Origin: Mytilisepta virgata
Lineage: Eukaryota; Mollusca; Bivalvia; Mytilida; Mytilidae
NCBI GenBank assembly: GCA_028015205.1
Contig: CM051518.1
Location: 29,354,001 to 29,418,000 of the forward strand
Length of the DNA stretch: 64,000 bases
Reading direction: 5' to 3'
Each line of letters opens with the position of its first letter. Within the stretch, counting starts at the first letter, position 1. Positions 11,798 to 23,700 of this stretch are shown in pieces. The notes under the pieces are model-generated. The model was not told the DNA's origin. It made no database searches and saw nothing but the letters and a program-made list of their open reading frames with translations. The position numbers were made by a program, and so were the translations under genes.

Positions 11798-12060
11798 CAG
11801 AAAGTCCACTCATTCAAAAATGTACTTTATAAGTGACACGTGACAAATGTTGAATCTATCCAGGAAGGATTTATTTCTGTTTAAAGCTTTACTCCCAAAT
11901 GTTGCTGTATAAACTAGAAATAATGTATTTACATTTGTATGTCTTTTGTGCATAAATATTTTGTAACTTGTCTTGAGTTTTATATTAGATATATCCTGAC
12001 ATGGTATTGCTCTTAACATTATTTGAAGGTGTCCAGCCTCTAAACAACTTTAATAAATTA
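11798..12060 (+). other. Possible 3' UTR
   Basis: Non-repetitive sequence follows the candidate stop codon at 11797 and runs to AATAAA in 'CTTTAATAAATTAATA' at 12052-12057. It has no open frame of its own on the plus strand. Confidence 0.3.
12052..12057 (+). terminator. Candidate poly(A) signal AATAAA
   Basis: A canonical hexamer about 255 bases after the candidate stop at 11797. AT-rich DNA makes chance occurrence likely, so its weight depends on the exon call. Confidence 0.3.
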
Positions 12061-12742
12061 ATATAGCCAAAAATAATTGTGAAAACAGTTTCTTAGGTAT
12101 TTTCTTTTAGGTATATAGAGTATTTTTACCAGGATTTTTTTAAAAGTCTGGTTATCAGAATGGTGATGTAGGGTGGGCAGTTAGGCGACTCCAAACAGTG
12201 ATGAGGTGTTCAAAATTCGATAGCTCCAAGCAATTGCCATATCAAAGATGATTAATTTTATATAAATATATTGTTGGTACCATACTTAATCCATTTTTTA
12301 TACGACCGCAAAATTTTTGCAGTCGTATATTGGTATGACGTTGGCGTCGTCGTTGTCGTCGGCGTCGTCGTCCGAAGACATTTGGTTTTCGCACTATAAC
12401 TTTAGTATAAGTTAATAGAAATCTATGAAATTTAAACACAAGGTTTATGACCACAAAAGGAAGGTTGGGATTGATTTTGGGAGTTTTGGTCCCAACAGTT
12501 TAAGAATCAGGGGCCAAAAAAGGGCCCAATAAGCATTTTTCTTGGTTTTCGCACAATAACTCTAGTATAAGTAAATAGAAATCTATGAAATTTTAACACA
12601 AGGTTTATGACCACAAAAGGAAGGTTGGGATTGTTTTTGGGAGTTTTGGTCCCAACAGTTTAGAAATTAGGGGCTAAAAAAGGGCCCAAATAAGCATTTT
12701 TCTTGGTTTTTGCACAATAACTTTAGTATAAGTAAATAGAAA

Positions 12743-14250
12743 GGACAAATATACCTAAGGAGCAATCAAAAAAACGTAATCCATTGGACAGACAAACCCG
12801 GGAAGACAAACGAACAACCACAAGCACAACAAATAAACACAGAAAACTAAAAACAATGAACAACACGAACTCCTATAAAAACCAGGAGTGAACCCAGGTG
12901 CTCCGGAAGGGTAAGCAGTTCCTGCTCCGTATACGGCACCCGTCGTGAAGTTCAACAAGGTCAATCCGGTGGAAGTCACAAATCGTAGGAGTCACATGAA
13001 AGGTTACGACAGGGGGAACAGGTCCAACATCATCTTAGATATTGGAACACTGTAATGGTCAATCAATTCATGATGACGACCGTAAAATTTATTAAGTGAT
13101 GACATCAACTTATCCCTGATAAAACCCTGGTTAAGAAGCTTTTGTGATGACAGCAGTAATCCTCTTTGTCGAAAGTCAGGGTAACTCACGCATGCCCTTG
13201 AAAATCGGATAAGCTGAGAAACGTAGACGCCATATGCAGGCGATGCTGGTATATTGCTACTCAAGAAGGGAAAATTAACAATAGGAAAGTTGAAGTCATC
13301 ACGTTTGTCATAAAGTTTTGTCTTCAAACATCCCTCATAGTCTATTTCAAGAAATAAATCCAAATATGAAGCTGACTTTGGTGTATCTGTAGTATCCTTA
13401 ATTTCAAGCTCACTGGGGTAGATAAGATGTAGAAAGTCTTGGAATTTGTCGTTATTTAAAGACAACACATCATCTATGTAACGAAAAGTGAAATTAAAGG
13501 ATTGGGCTAGTTTCTTTTTGTTTTCACGTAGTAACCCTTGAATGAAGTCCGCTTCATATGAGTACAGAAACAGATCGGCGAGGAGAGGAGCACAGTTGGT
13601 TCCCATTGGAATGCCGATTGTTTGTTGAAAAATTAGACCGCCAAATTCAATGAATATGTTGTCTATGAGAAAATCTAACATGTTTGTAATTTCATCTTCA
13701 GAATACTTTTTGTCAGAATCAGAGTGGTTCTTCACGAAATAAGACTTTTCTCTACCTAGAACAAGGAATTTATACCTGCGTGTCCCATTTTTCTTGAAAA
13801 AACATTGATGAACTAGTTGCTTTAAGCGATCTTTTAATTGAGAATGTGGTATGGTAGTGTAGAGTGTAGAGAAGTCGAAAGTTTTTATGCTGTTGCATGT
13901 AGCCAAAGATTTTGATTTTAGATATTGAAGTAAATTTTTGGAGTTTTTAAGAATCCACATCTGATTGACGCCACTGGTGGAATATGATGTTTCACAGTAA
14001 TTCTGAAGGCCCTCTTTAACACATGTCAATATTGATGTTAAAATCTTTGAAAGAGGTTTTGTAGAGCAATTAGCTGACCCAGCAATGTACCTTTGTTTAA
14101 ACGGATTCTTATGTAGTTTAGGAATCCAATAAAGTGCAGGAAGGTCCATTTCTTCATCCTTTGTAGAAATGCCAAAGGAATGAAGAACGGTCTTGTGGTT
14201 ATCAAGGACTTCCTGCTTAGTGAGTGTGGTCCATAAATCCATAAATCCAT
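12743..14250 (-). mobile_element. 5'-truncated Penelope-like retroelement
   Basis: The insertion is bounded by its host repeat on both sides. The minus-strand order is truncated RT open frame (14242-13004), stop, then a ~260-base 3' UTR ending GCTCCTTAGGTATATTTGTC at 12743. The same 3' tail occurs at 54033. The 5' junction has a short iterated CCATAAAT run (14231-14252). The ORF ends shortly after the RT with no endonuclease downstream. That would suit PLEs with an N-terminal GIY-YIG (Naiad-type), but the N-terminus is missing, so subclass is inference. Confidence 0.78.
13004..14242 (-). pseudogene. Penelope-like reverse transcriptase, N-terminally truncated
   Basis: The 412-residue open frame carries RT hallmarks: WIPKLHK near residue 39 (the PKIHK-type motif of Penelope-like and related RTs), TFDFSTLYTTIPH at 121-133 (motif A, Asp123), GIPMGTNCAPLLADLF at 210-225 (motif B) and FRYIDDVL at 253-260 (motif C, Asp pair 257-258). 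The thumb region includes SASYLDLFLEID and YGVYVSQLIRFSRAC. The catalytic aspartates are intact and there are no internal stops. The start codon is fortuitous, since the first residues come from the repeat junction, so the protein is 5'-truncated relative to full elements. It would act as an RNA-templated DNA polymerase in the nucleus. No endonuclease domain is present in this copy. Confidence 0.82.
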
Positions 14251-14650
14251 AAATCTATGAAATTTAAACACAAGGTTTATGACCACAAAAGGAAGGTTGG
14301 GATTGATTTTTGGAGTTTTGGTCCCAACAGTTTAGGAATTAGGGGCCAAAAGGGTCCAAAATTAAACTTTGTTTGATTTCATTGAAAATTGAACTATTGG
14401 GGTGCTTTGATATGCCGAATCTAACCGTGCATTTAGATTCTTAATTTTTGGTCCCGTTTTCAAATTGGTCTACATTAAGGTCCAAAGGGTCCAAAATTTT
14501 ATTTAAACAAAAATTGAATTCTTTGGGTTCTTTGATATGCTGAATCTAAACATGTACTTAGTTTTTTTATTATGGGCCCAGTTTTCAAGTTGGTCCAAAT
14601 CGGGGTCCAAAATTAAAGCTAAAAAAGGGGTAAATTATTTTTTTTTTTTG

Positions 14651-15355
14651 GGGGGGGGGGGGGCAATTCTCCACAGCATATTGTATTGCACAAGAAGCAA
14701 AAAATTGAATATAAATTCAAATCATATGACCAATTCTAAGTTCTTTGATTTCAGTTATTCTGTGTCAGAAACCTATTATGTGTCAAATATTTGAAGAAAT
14801 TTTCAATTGCACAGTATTGCGCAATAGCAAGAAATTGATATGTGTGCCCTGTTATCAAAACTATTATTAACAAATTCCATTGGAAATTTGCCAATAACTC
14901 CAGTTTAATGAACTTCATTGGAAATTTGCCAATATAAAATGTGCTGATGAAGCTTTTTTGTTTATCTCATCTAAACTGCTTTTAAATTGTATATTTAAAA
15001 TTTGCCATCCATGACTATGATGTCATTTTCTATTTTAATATGTTATGGTGTATTTAAATGGGCTATTATGGTTGCAAAGTATAAAGAAATGGGGGGGGGG
15101 GGGGTTGAAAACAAAATTTAGGGGGGGTAAATGACAAATTGGGGAGGGGCAATTTTTTTCTCATTTCATATTTCATAAATTAAAAAGAAAATTTCAAATT
15201 TTTTTTAGCAAAAAAAGGGGGGGGGGTTACAATAAATTTTATTGTTTTTTTTTTTTTTTGGGAAGGGGGGGGGGTCAATGTGCAACTTCATAGTGTATTG
15301 CACAAAAGCTAAAAAAAGGGGTAAATTATTATTTTTTTTTTGGGGGGGGGGGGGC
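14651..15355 (+). repeat. Poly-G tracts in copy B
   Basis: G runs at about 14650-14663, 15091-15104, 15121-15127, 15217-15226, 15266-15274 and 15341-15354 correspond to those in copy A and lie on the same strand. Confidence 0.65.
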
Positions 15356-15826
15356 AATTCTCCAAAGCATATTGTATTGCACAAGAAGCAAAAAATTGAA
15401 TATAAATTCAAATCATATGACCAATTCTAAGTTCTTTGATTTCAGTTATTCTGTGTCAGAAACCTATTATGTGTCAAATATTTCAAGAAATTTTCAATTG
15501 TACAGTATTGCGCAATAGCAAGAAATCTTCAATTGCACAGTATTGCGCAATAGCAAGAAATTGATATGTGTGCCCAATTTTAAATTGGTTATTTCTGATT
15601 TATATATAAAAACAAATAATACTGATATGGTTTGAATAGGTAAATTAAAAATTTTTAAGTTCTTAGACAACATTAATTCTGTGTCAGAAACCTATGCTGT
15701 GTCAAATATTTATTCACAATCCAAATTCAGTATTGTATCAAGCTTGAATGTTGTGTTCATAATTGCCCCAACTATTCAGGGTTCGACATCTGCGGTCGTA
15801 TCTAGCTGTGCCCAGCGGAGCATTTT

Positions 15827-16702
15827 ATTTTATTATGGGCCCAGTTTTCAAGTTGGTCCAAATCGGGGTCCAAAATTAAACTTTGTTTGATTTCATTGAA
15901 AATTTAACTATTGGGGTTCTTTGATATGCCGAATCTAACCGTGCATTTAGATTCTTAATTTTTGGTCCCGTTTTCAAATTGGTCTACATTAAGGTCCAAA
16001 GGGTCCAAAATTAAACTTAGTTTGATTTTAACAAAAATTGAATTCTTGGGGTTCTTTGATATGCTGAATCTAAACATGTACTTAGTTTTTTTATTATGGG
16101 CCCAGTTTTCAAGTTGGTCCAAATCGGGGTCCAAAATTAAAGCTAAAAAGGGGGTAAATTATTTTTTTTGTTGGGGGGGGGGGGGGGGAATTCTCCACAG
16201 CATATTGTATTACACAAAAGCAAAAAATTGAATATAAATTCAAATCATATGACCGATTCTAAGTTCTTTATTTCAGTTATTCTGTGTCAGAAACCTATTA
16301 TGTGTCAAATATTTGAAGAAATTTTCAATTGCACAGTATTGCGCAATAGCAAGAAATTGATATGTGTGCCCTGTTATCAAAACTTTATTATTAACAAATT
16401 CCATTGGAAATTTGCCAATATAAAATGTGCTGATGAAGCTTTTTTGTTTATCTTATCTAAACTGCTTTTAAATTATGTATATTTAAAATTTGCCATCCAT
16501 GACTATGATGTCATTTTCTATTTTAATATGTTATGGTGTATTTAAATGGGCTGTTATGGTTGCAAAGTATAAGAAATAGCAAGAAATTGATATGTGTGCC
16601 CAATTTTAAATTTTAAATTGGTTATTTCTGATTTATATATAAAAACAAATAATACTGATATGGTTTGAATAGGTAAATTAAAAAATTTTAAGTTCTTAGA
16701 CA
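15827..16702 (+). mobile_element. Truncated third copy (B2) of the 655-2912 element
   Basis: Immediately after the 3' end of copy B the sequence jumps back to internal sequence matching position ~1443 of copy A (TTATTATGGGCCCAGTTTTC). It follows copy A to ~2190, then skips to ~2630 across a shared AAGAAAT, and stops at ~16702 where an unrelated 155-bp array begins. Both its 5' hairpin and 3' end are missing. Confidence 0.7.
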
Positions 16703-17645
16703 ACATTCGTTCACTGGCAATACTAGGAGTCGCACTTAAAAGCTTTAAACATGTAAAACCCTTAAGTGATTAGCATCCTTTGCAAGCATCTGGCAATAAT
16801 TATCTTACTTCATGCACATCTACATATGATGCCCAACCTTCATATAAAGTTTCATAAAAATCCATTGAATGGTTTAGGAGGAATTGCACTTGCAAGCTTT
16901 AAACATGTAAAACCCTTAATTTGGATTATCTCACTTTAAAAGCATTCGGCGATAATTATCTTGCTTCATGCACATCTACATATGATGGCCAACCTTTATA
17001 AAAGTTTCATCAAAATCTATTGAACTATTAGGAGTTGCGCTTACAAGCTTAAAACATGTAAAACCCTTAAGTAGGATTATCTCCCTTTGCAAGCATCTGC
17101 CGATAATTATTTTGCTTCATGCTCCTCTACATTATCCCCAACCTTCATATAAAGTTTCATCAAAATCCAACGAACAGTTTAGGAGTTTGTGCTTACAAGA
17201 TTTAAACATGTATAATTCTTAAGTTGGATTGTCTCCCTTTGCAAGCATCCAGCGATAATTATCTTGCTTCATGCACATCTACATATGATGACCAATCTTC
17301 ATATAAAGTTTCATCAAAATCCATTGAACGGTTTATGAGTTGCGCTTACAAGCTTTGAAAATGTAAAGCCCGTAAGTTGGATCATCTCCCTTTGCAAGCA
17401 TCCGGCGATAATTATCTTGCTTCTTGCACATCTACATATGATGCCCAACCTTCATATAAAGTTTTATCAAACTCCATTGAATGGTTTAGGAGGAGTTGTG
17501 TTACAAACTTTAAACATGTAAAACCCTTAAGTTGGATTATCTCACTTTGCAAGCATCTGGCGATAATTATCTTGCTTCATGTACATCTACATTTGACCTT
17601 CATATAAAGTTTCATCAAAATCCACTAAAAGGTTTAGGAGCTTAC
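16703..17645 (+). repeat. ~155-bp tandem array, about six units
   Basis: Units contain TTTAAACATGTAAAACCCTT (near 16748, 16907, 17051, 17207, 17360, 17514), GCGATAATTATCTTGCTTCA and AAAGTTTCATCAAAATCCAT. Periods vary from 144 to 159. The 'TTTCATCAAA...GGTTTAGGAG' core resembles the 172-bp array at 35276, suggesting related origins. No flanking hairpin is visible here. Short open frames inside are repeat artefacts. Confidence 0.85.
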
Positions 17646-20278
17646 AAGACATATGGTCATACTCAACAGCAACCAAACACGGGCTACAAAGTTTTTTTTT
17701 TTATATTGGTTCAATTTAGATATAACTAAACTGGCTATCCTTCAGAATAAAAATATTATACATAACTACTAAATAATATTTTAACGATTTTGCTGAGCAA
17801 TTAAATGATACATTTCAAGTAAAAACATTGTCTAGTATTTTCATTGAAAGCATTTGCTAGTATTTATAGACGTACCACTTGCTTATAAACACCGACTTTG
17901 ATTAAAACTCTTCAAAAGATCGTTTTGATATGCTCTTTTAAGCATTTATCAATTATTCAATAGATTAAACTCTTGAAAATTTGACTGATGGAAGTCATAT
18001 TCATGCACAACAGCAAAGCTGCAAATAATTGTCTAGTGCAAGTTTTTCCTTGAGATTTTATTTATATAACAGAAATATAGAATAATATGCGAACATAATA
18101 ATTTACTAGGGCACAGTAATAGTAAAATATGACCGTTTATTTGCATAATTTTCTGCAGAGGTCGCAAATACTGATAAAATTGATGACGATTAATTGTCAT
18201 TTTATTGATATGTGCCATTGCATAGAATTAAAAGTGACATTTAATGTTCATAGTTCTCATGTTTTTTTTGTTTTGGTAAATTGACTTTGTTTTATGACCC
18301 TGTCTGTTTTATTGCTCCTAAGCTAATTTTGTTACATAAAATTACTTGAACTCTTTAACAAATTAGAAAACACGCACTTACAAATGTTTATTGATATTTT
18401 TCAATGTTTTTGTCGAGTTTGCCTAGAAACTATTATTTGTTCTGTCCGAAAAATAAAACATATACTAAATTATTCACTTTTTTTCTAACACCAAATAAGG
18501 TATGTTTTCGAAGTTTAGCAGTCAGAACAAAGTTTAACAAGATATGTAAATAAAACAGCTACAAAACACAATAGAAGTTACATAGAAATCTGAAGTTGGG
18601 TGAATTCATGGAAACAGTAAGACAATAACAGAAACATATAACAAAAAGAATAGTAAAAAAAAACTCACACACAGCAAATGAAAAGGAGTAGAACAAGACA
18701 GCACACAAATATAAGGACTAGCAACGTGAACTTGCATTGGGAAAACAAGGAAAAAATGGAACATGTGAACTCCAACAAGTCTCGTAAAAGTAATAATATC
18801 CTGCTTGTTTGTATTGGAGAAAATCTGTTTTAGAGTCATATTCGATGTTAGAATAAGAAAGGCGAAAATATAGCAAAAGATATTTAGAGTGATTGGAGGA
18901 TAGAAATTGTGTACCCTTAGATCAAATTGAGGTAACACCTTTAGAATCTCTAGAGTGATGGTATTTGAAAGCTGCATATAAAATAAATCACACCTATTAG
19001 TAAATAGTTTTATTCAGTTCAGAAATAGAGATACCATCACTGGTCGGATTTTGGAAGACATTAATTGACTTGAGTGAGCTGATTTTCCAGTGCAGGTTTG
19101 TCACAAAGCAATATTAAATGAAGGAATGAAACGTTGAAGGTTACGTTTCTCTAATATCTCAGTAAACCATGTCAATACGAAGATGTCCTGTGTGATATTT
19201 CAACTGGATTAATGTCTCTACAGCGGGACTATTTGTAATTAATCATTAAAATGTCTGCTGCTTACGTTTTTATTAGCTGAGGATTTGCAATCAAATCTAA
19301 AACATTGACGGAATCAATCAAACATCCATTTATGCGAGTATTTTTTAGCACTGCCATAGCTCTTGACGTACGTTCAGAATTACATTAGATGTACATTAAA
19401 CATATATTTATCAGATACGTAACTTTTAATAGAAAATAATCCACGCAAATGAACAAATTTAGATTTCTTTCTGGTATTTTAGGAAGCAATTGACGACATG
19501 ATAAAACAACCAAACAAAAGATAAGAAATCCAACCGACGAACTAACATACAATTTCATTAATGTCATATATTTTATCAATAGGAAAATTACCTTCAATAA
19601 AATTTTATTCTTCTTCAATAATGCAAGGCTGGATTTCCATATAAACAAGATGGATTTTCGCTGTATAATTTCAATAAAGATAGTGAATACACCATTTGAG
19701 CGATTGATGTACTAATAAATTCGGACTGCAGAATGTATTTTTGCTACTCGAAGAGATCGCTCAGAAGAAAGGTTAAAATGTACCTAAGAACTCGAAACCT
19801 CTGTACCCATTTCCAATTTAAAAATTTCAAATCAAATGGATTTATGGAGGTTTCATGTGACAAAATGACACAGAAACATCTATTGACTGGTCTTCTTTCT
19901 GCTAACTACACGGTGCTTTGTCTATTCTATTACAACATGTAATTTATTCCAGCTCTGCTAATTCGTATCGTTTAAAGCAAATAAAGGACATCGACTCCTT
20001 TCCCTTAACGCGTCCAGCTTTTTGAAATAAGACATTTCAGTTGTTTCATAATTCGTGATCACTGGTAAATTAGAATGCACAACGAGATTATTGAGACTCA
20101 CCCATGCCACTTCTCATTGACAACAGTCCTACTGGGTATCGCCAAATGTTTGCCCCATTATTATGGTATTTGAATGCGCACATTTTATTTCGACTTTCAA
20201 CTTTTCGGCTCTAAGTACGGCTGGCCTATTTAGTCACGCAGAACTGTAATTATCAATATGGTTAGGTTAAAATTTATT
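17646..20278. other. Gene-free AT-rich region
   Basis: I found no coding frame with recognisable motifs, no RNA gene and no strong repeat. The longest minus-strand frames here (for example 18606-18977) are hydrophobic, have low-complexity composition and resemble nothing I know. Confidence 0.4.
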
Positions 20279-20510
20279 TAGCAAAATTAAAAAATAATAG
20301 AAATACTAAGGGTTCGTTCCTTGTATTGCACATGGTAGATCTCCTTAGCTGAAATTTGGCTTCCTATTTCGGTATTTTTGGTTGAGTACTTCTTGTTTAA
20401 TATAAGTTTGGTTTTTGGTCTTCCAAATGTTTCGGTTTTAATGCTGCTGATGAGAGGTAACTTCCTGAAATGCGTTGTATTCAGCATAGTATAAATTTAC
20501 TATATTATAT
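20279..20510 (+). repeat. Dispersed repeat, copy 1
   Basis: Near-identical to 28145-28370 on the same strand (shared strings ATAGAAATACTAAGGGTTC, CTTAGCTGAAATTTGGCTTC, GGTCTTCCAAATGTTTCGG). Differences are a few single bases. It ends with 'GCATAGTATAAATTTACTAT'. Confidence 0.85.
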
Positions 20511-22227
20511 ACTCATATAGAAATCTTTAATCTGATTTGTTAAAACAGTGTCACGTGATATTTGCCCATTCGTTGGGTCAACCGAAAATCGTTGGGTCGC
20601 ATAGTAAGGTCGCATAGTTTTCTTTTACACAACCTTAAAATTAAAGATGAATAAAATCAATATTCTATGTTACCATTTTATATGCATTGCACAAATTATG
20701 TTTCAATATCAGAATTATTCAAGGGGGGTGCCGATACAATATCAAAAACTGCCAATGCCAAAATGGCTGAAAAAAGGAGAATTTAAACCCATTTAATGAC
20801 AAAGGACAGAGCAAGACACGCAGGAGAAAGTCCTTGCTTAGATTACTTAAAAAACTTTAAAATATTTAAACAATTAATAATTCTAGCGACAGAGGTAAGA
20901 CTTCCACTAGAACCCCCTTCCATGTATGTCTTTAATTATTCCTATATTCAGGAGGTTTAAATCCAAAGAGCAGGTGATACTACTTCCAGACCAACATAGG
21001 TATCAGCTGATACAGTTTTAATGAATGAATGTAAATTTGTCAATATGTTGTGTTTATATCACAAATAACGACATTATTATCGTAATTTGCCCGAAAATTC
21101 CACAACACAATTATAAACACATAGATGATTAAATGCCAAAAGGACCAAAAGCCATCAGAGATATGAATTAGGAGGACATACCGCTTGTTTTCAAATCGTT
21201 TCAACCAGTAAGTACAAATAATAAAGATGCCATAGCTGGAGACCTAATTCTTTCAGCAGTGTTTTCCCGCTTGTTGGTTGCAATAGAAAACATAAATTAT
21301 ATCATACCTATTTCGATGTACTGTTAAAACATGCTTTTGTCTCATCAGCAGTATTTTAGGCTTACAGTTTAAAAAGCTTGAAACATAATCAAATATTACC
21401 ACAGAAAAGACTTAAATTAAACATGATAAAAAAAAGTTAAACATTGACAAAATTTCCATTTTAGAATAGTAAATTAGTAGTACGTCGCTCAAATTCAAAT
21501 ACCAAAATGGCCGAAACAGTAAACCAAGATACAATGAAAAGAAAATATCTATTCTTTAGTTTAGGACCATTATATTTTCAAGTTCCTAATTGATCTATTG
21601 GTATCCGACTAGAAGCCTTTTTACCATAGGGTCCTTTGTTTTTAAAAAAAAAATCGGTCTTGGCAGCTTCGTAGTTTGAGGACTATAATCGATCAGTAAA
21701 AAATGGTTGCTTGCTGAGAAGAATTTATCTGTAATTTTGGGCGAGGTAACTAAAAGCAAGCATAATGAAACCTCCTCAAAACAGTAATTAAATTTAGTTG
21801 ATAATGTCAGAAATAATGCAAGAAAGAAGAAGACCAATGTTATTACATAAGAAAATGTCAATGTATACGCCAATGCAAGTCAATTATCTGGAACCTTTAG
21901 AACAATAATTAAGGCAATGACATTCACATTAACCGATTTAAAAACTACAGATCTGCACGTTCTAAGCTTCTGACGTCATTGACACATGTATTGTCAAGTG
22001 CAATCAAATACATTAATATTTAAAGAAGGTACATGTATAATGCAATATTGTAAATTTAGGAGCTTTGGCGGACTAATATGCCAGTTTAATTGCCGTATAT
22101 ATCATGAAATATAACTTAAAATGAAAGACAGATTAATTTGAAACTATCTCGTGTCTTAATCACAACCAATAACTGCAATAAGATCAAATGTACAAGCTTT
22201 ACGAGAAATTCGTATTATTTTTCTACA
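20511..22227. other. AT-rich region, repeat fragments only
   Basis: Short strings such as CCAAAATGGCTGA (20758) and ACCAAAATGGCCGAAAC (21501) recur elsewhere, with an inverted relative near 29513. This hints at an old transposon, but no ends or coding frame can be drawn. Confidence 0.35.
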
Positions 22228-22230
22228 TTA

Positions 22231-22570
22231 GGCCACACCAAATTTATTTTTAGTTCTTTGGATTTTTTGGCAAAAATAAGTGCGAGCGAAACAATTTTTT
22301 TTCTTGAGGACTAGTTTTTTTAGGCGAAGATCAAGATTTACGTGCTGCACACATTTTTTAACTATATAAAATACTGCAAAAAAAAAAAATGGAAAAAATA
22401 CCGATTTTTACCAAATTCTAGGAGCAGGCCAACCCTTTTCATTTTTAATTCCTAAAAAATGTAGAAGTTGAGGCGAATTTTCAGCTTTTTTGGCCAGATG
22501 CAACGGTAAGAAAAAGTGCGAAAGTCGGAGAGGCGAAATCCAAAGAACTAAAAACCAACTTGGTGTGGCC
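22231..22570. mobile_element. PIF/Harbinger-type MITE
   Basis: The 340-bp element has ~37-bp imperfect terminal inverted repeats. The left starts GGCCACACCAAATTTATTTT; the right, reverse-complemented, starts GGCCACACCAAGTTGGTTTT, and both continue TAGTTCTTTGGATTT. It is flanked by TTA on both sides (22228-22230 and 22571-22573), matching the 3-bp TWA target duplication of PIF/Harbinger elements, whose termini often start GGCC. It encodes no protein. Confidence 0.8.
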
Positions 22571-22573
22571 TTA

Positions 22574-23205
22574 AATGAATTACTGTTTTAGTTACAAAAA
22601 CTTACGTAGTTAAAGTAGCACTAGTGTAAAAACCATGAAACTTTCTGAAATTAAGTAGTATTCAGCTCTGTCCTTATGTAGTTCCAAGATACATTTAAAA
22701 AAAATATTTGGATTAAGTTTTACTCTACACCACTTTACATTTTATCTTGTTTTTCTATTCTTTGGGTCTCCAAAATTATTTAAGGGAGATGAGTTGTCAA
22801 CATGCATAAAAATAATGTTATTGAATATTTATTGATGCTTCATATGATATTGCCATTGTTACATAAAGGTTACCCTACTGAAAATTTTCGACCTTATTAC
22901 CGTCACAATACGCCTTAAGTTTGTGAAACAGTAAAACAAATTAGGAAAATACACATCGTAATAGCAATCAATGGTTATGAGTGAAAAAAATATAGGGGAA
23001 AGTGGCCCTACTCCTTTGGCACGCACCAAGAATATATTAATTCAGAAACTAAAGTTGTTATACATTTCTTGATTACTCATCACCCAAAATTTGGAAAGAT
23101 AAAATTAAAACTGTTAGCAATAAAATGAACCTAAATTGTGTGATTTGAGTGTACAGAGAGTTACACGATTCATGGATACAATTTTAATGTCATCCAAATA
23201 TTCGT
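22574..23205. other. Unassigned spacer
   Basis: AT-rich, with no supported gene or repeat. Confidence 0.35.
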
Positions 23206-23300
23206 GTTTGACACATCCTGCCAAGTCAGGGCTTGTATCCACGTTCGTTCCTACAAGAAAGAACGTGGATAAAAAAAACCTGACTTGGGAGGATGTGTTT
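23206..23300. repeat. Compact long hairpin
   Basis: Arms of about 42 bases lie around a 6-base loop (CTACAA, near 23251). The left arm contains ACACATCCTGCCAAGTCAGG and ATCCACGTTCGTTC; the right arm contains the complements GAACGTGGAT and CCTGACTTGGGAGGATGTGT. One internal bulge separates GGCTTGT from an A run. The total is about 90 nt. It could be a MITE relic or an RNA hairpin gene. Confidence 0.7.
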
Positions 23301-23698
23301 GACCACGCTGTACATTGCAGTTGTGTTTTTTCCATTAAGGATTGGATACATTATTTCCGGGCTGTATTTACTGCATTGGCGTTTGTCTTACAGTTATGGC
23401 AATATTGTTTGTAATAGAATATCTGAGAGGGAGAGATTTCACTAATCACTACAGGAGTTCAGTTGTGTCATTTGCCTGAACTATATAGAACGAAGGATTC
23501 CGAGAAATGAAGACTGATATTTGAGATATTGGCTATAACTGATCATTTGCAGGGAATCAGTAATACGAATTAATTAATAGAAATTATACATAGACGAGTT
23601 CTTTCCCTTTATGTAATTATAGAAACTGAATACAAGAAAAATTTTTAAAAATTCATATATATATAAGTCTAAAGATTTCGTGTTGACAAATATTTCGG

Positions 23699-23700
<2 letters not shown>

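Larger units (their letters stand above)
12296..15826 (+). mobile_element. Helentron/HINE-like element, copy B (interrupted)
   Basis: This is the same family as the element at 655-2912. It has the hairpin at 12300-12328, the GTCGTCG microsatellite at 12344-12378, ~160-bp units, alternating 130-bp units, G-tracts and the 3' TGCGGTCGTAT (15791-15801) with the GCTG/CAGC mini-hairpin. It is split by a Penelope-like insertion (12743-14250); without that it is about 2.0 kb. At 12741 copy A continues 'AATCTATGAA', and copy B resumes the same sequence at 14251, which fixes the insertion point. Confidence 0.75.

Noticed and set aside
12755..12979. Small conserved-looking frame shared with 54045-54233
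   Set aside because: Both lie in the 3' UTR of the Penelope-like element. The similarity is nucleotide-level repeat identity.
18606..18977. 123-codon minus-strand frame
   Set aside because: Hydrophobic low-complexity composition from A/T-rich DNA, no motif and no splice context.
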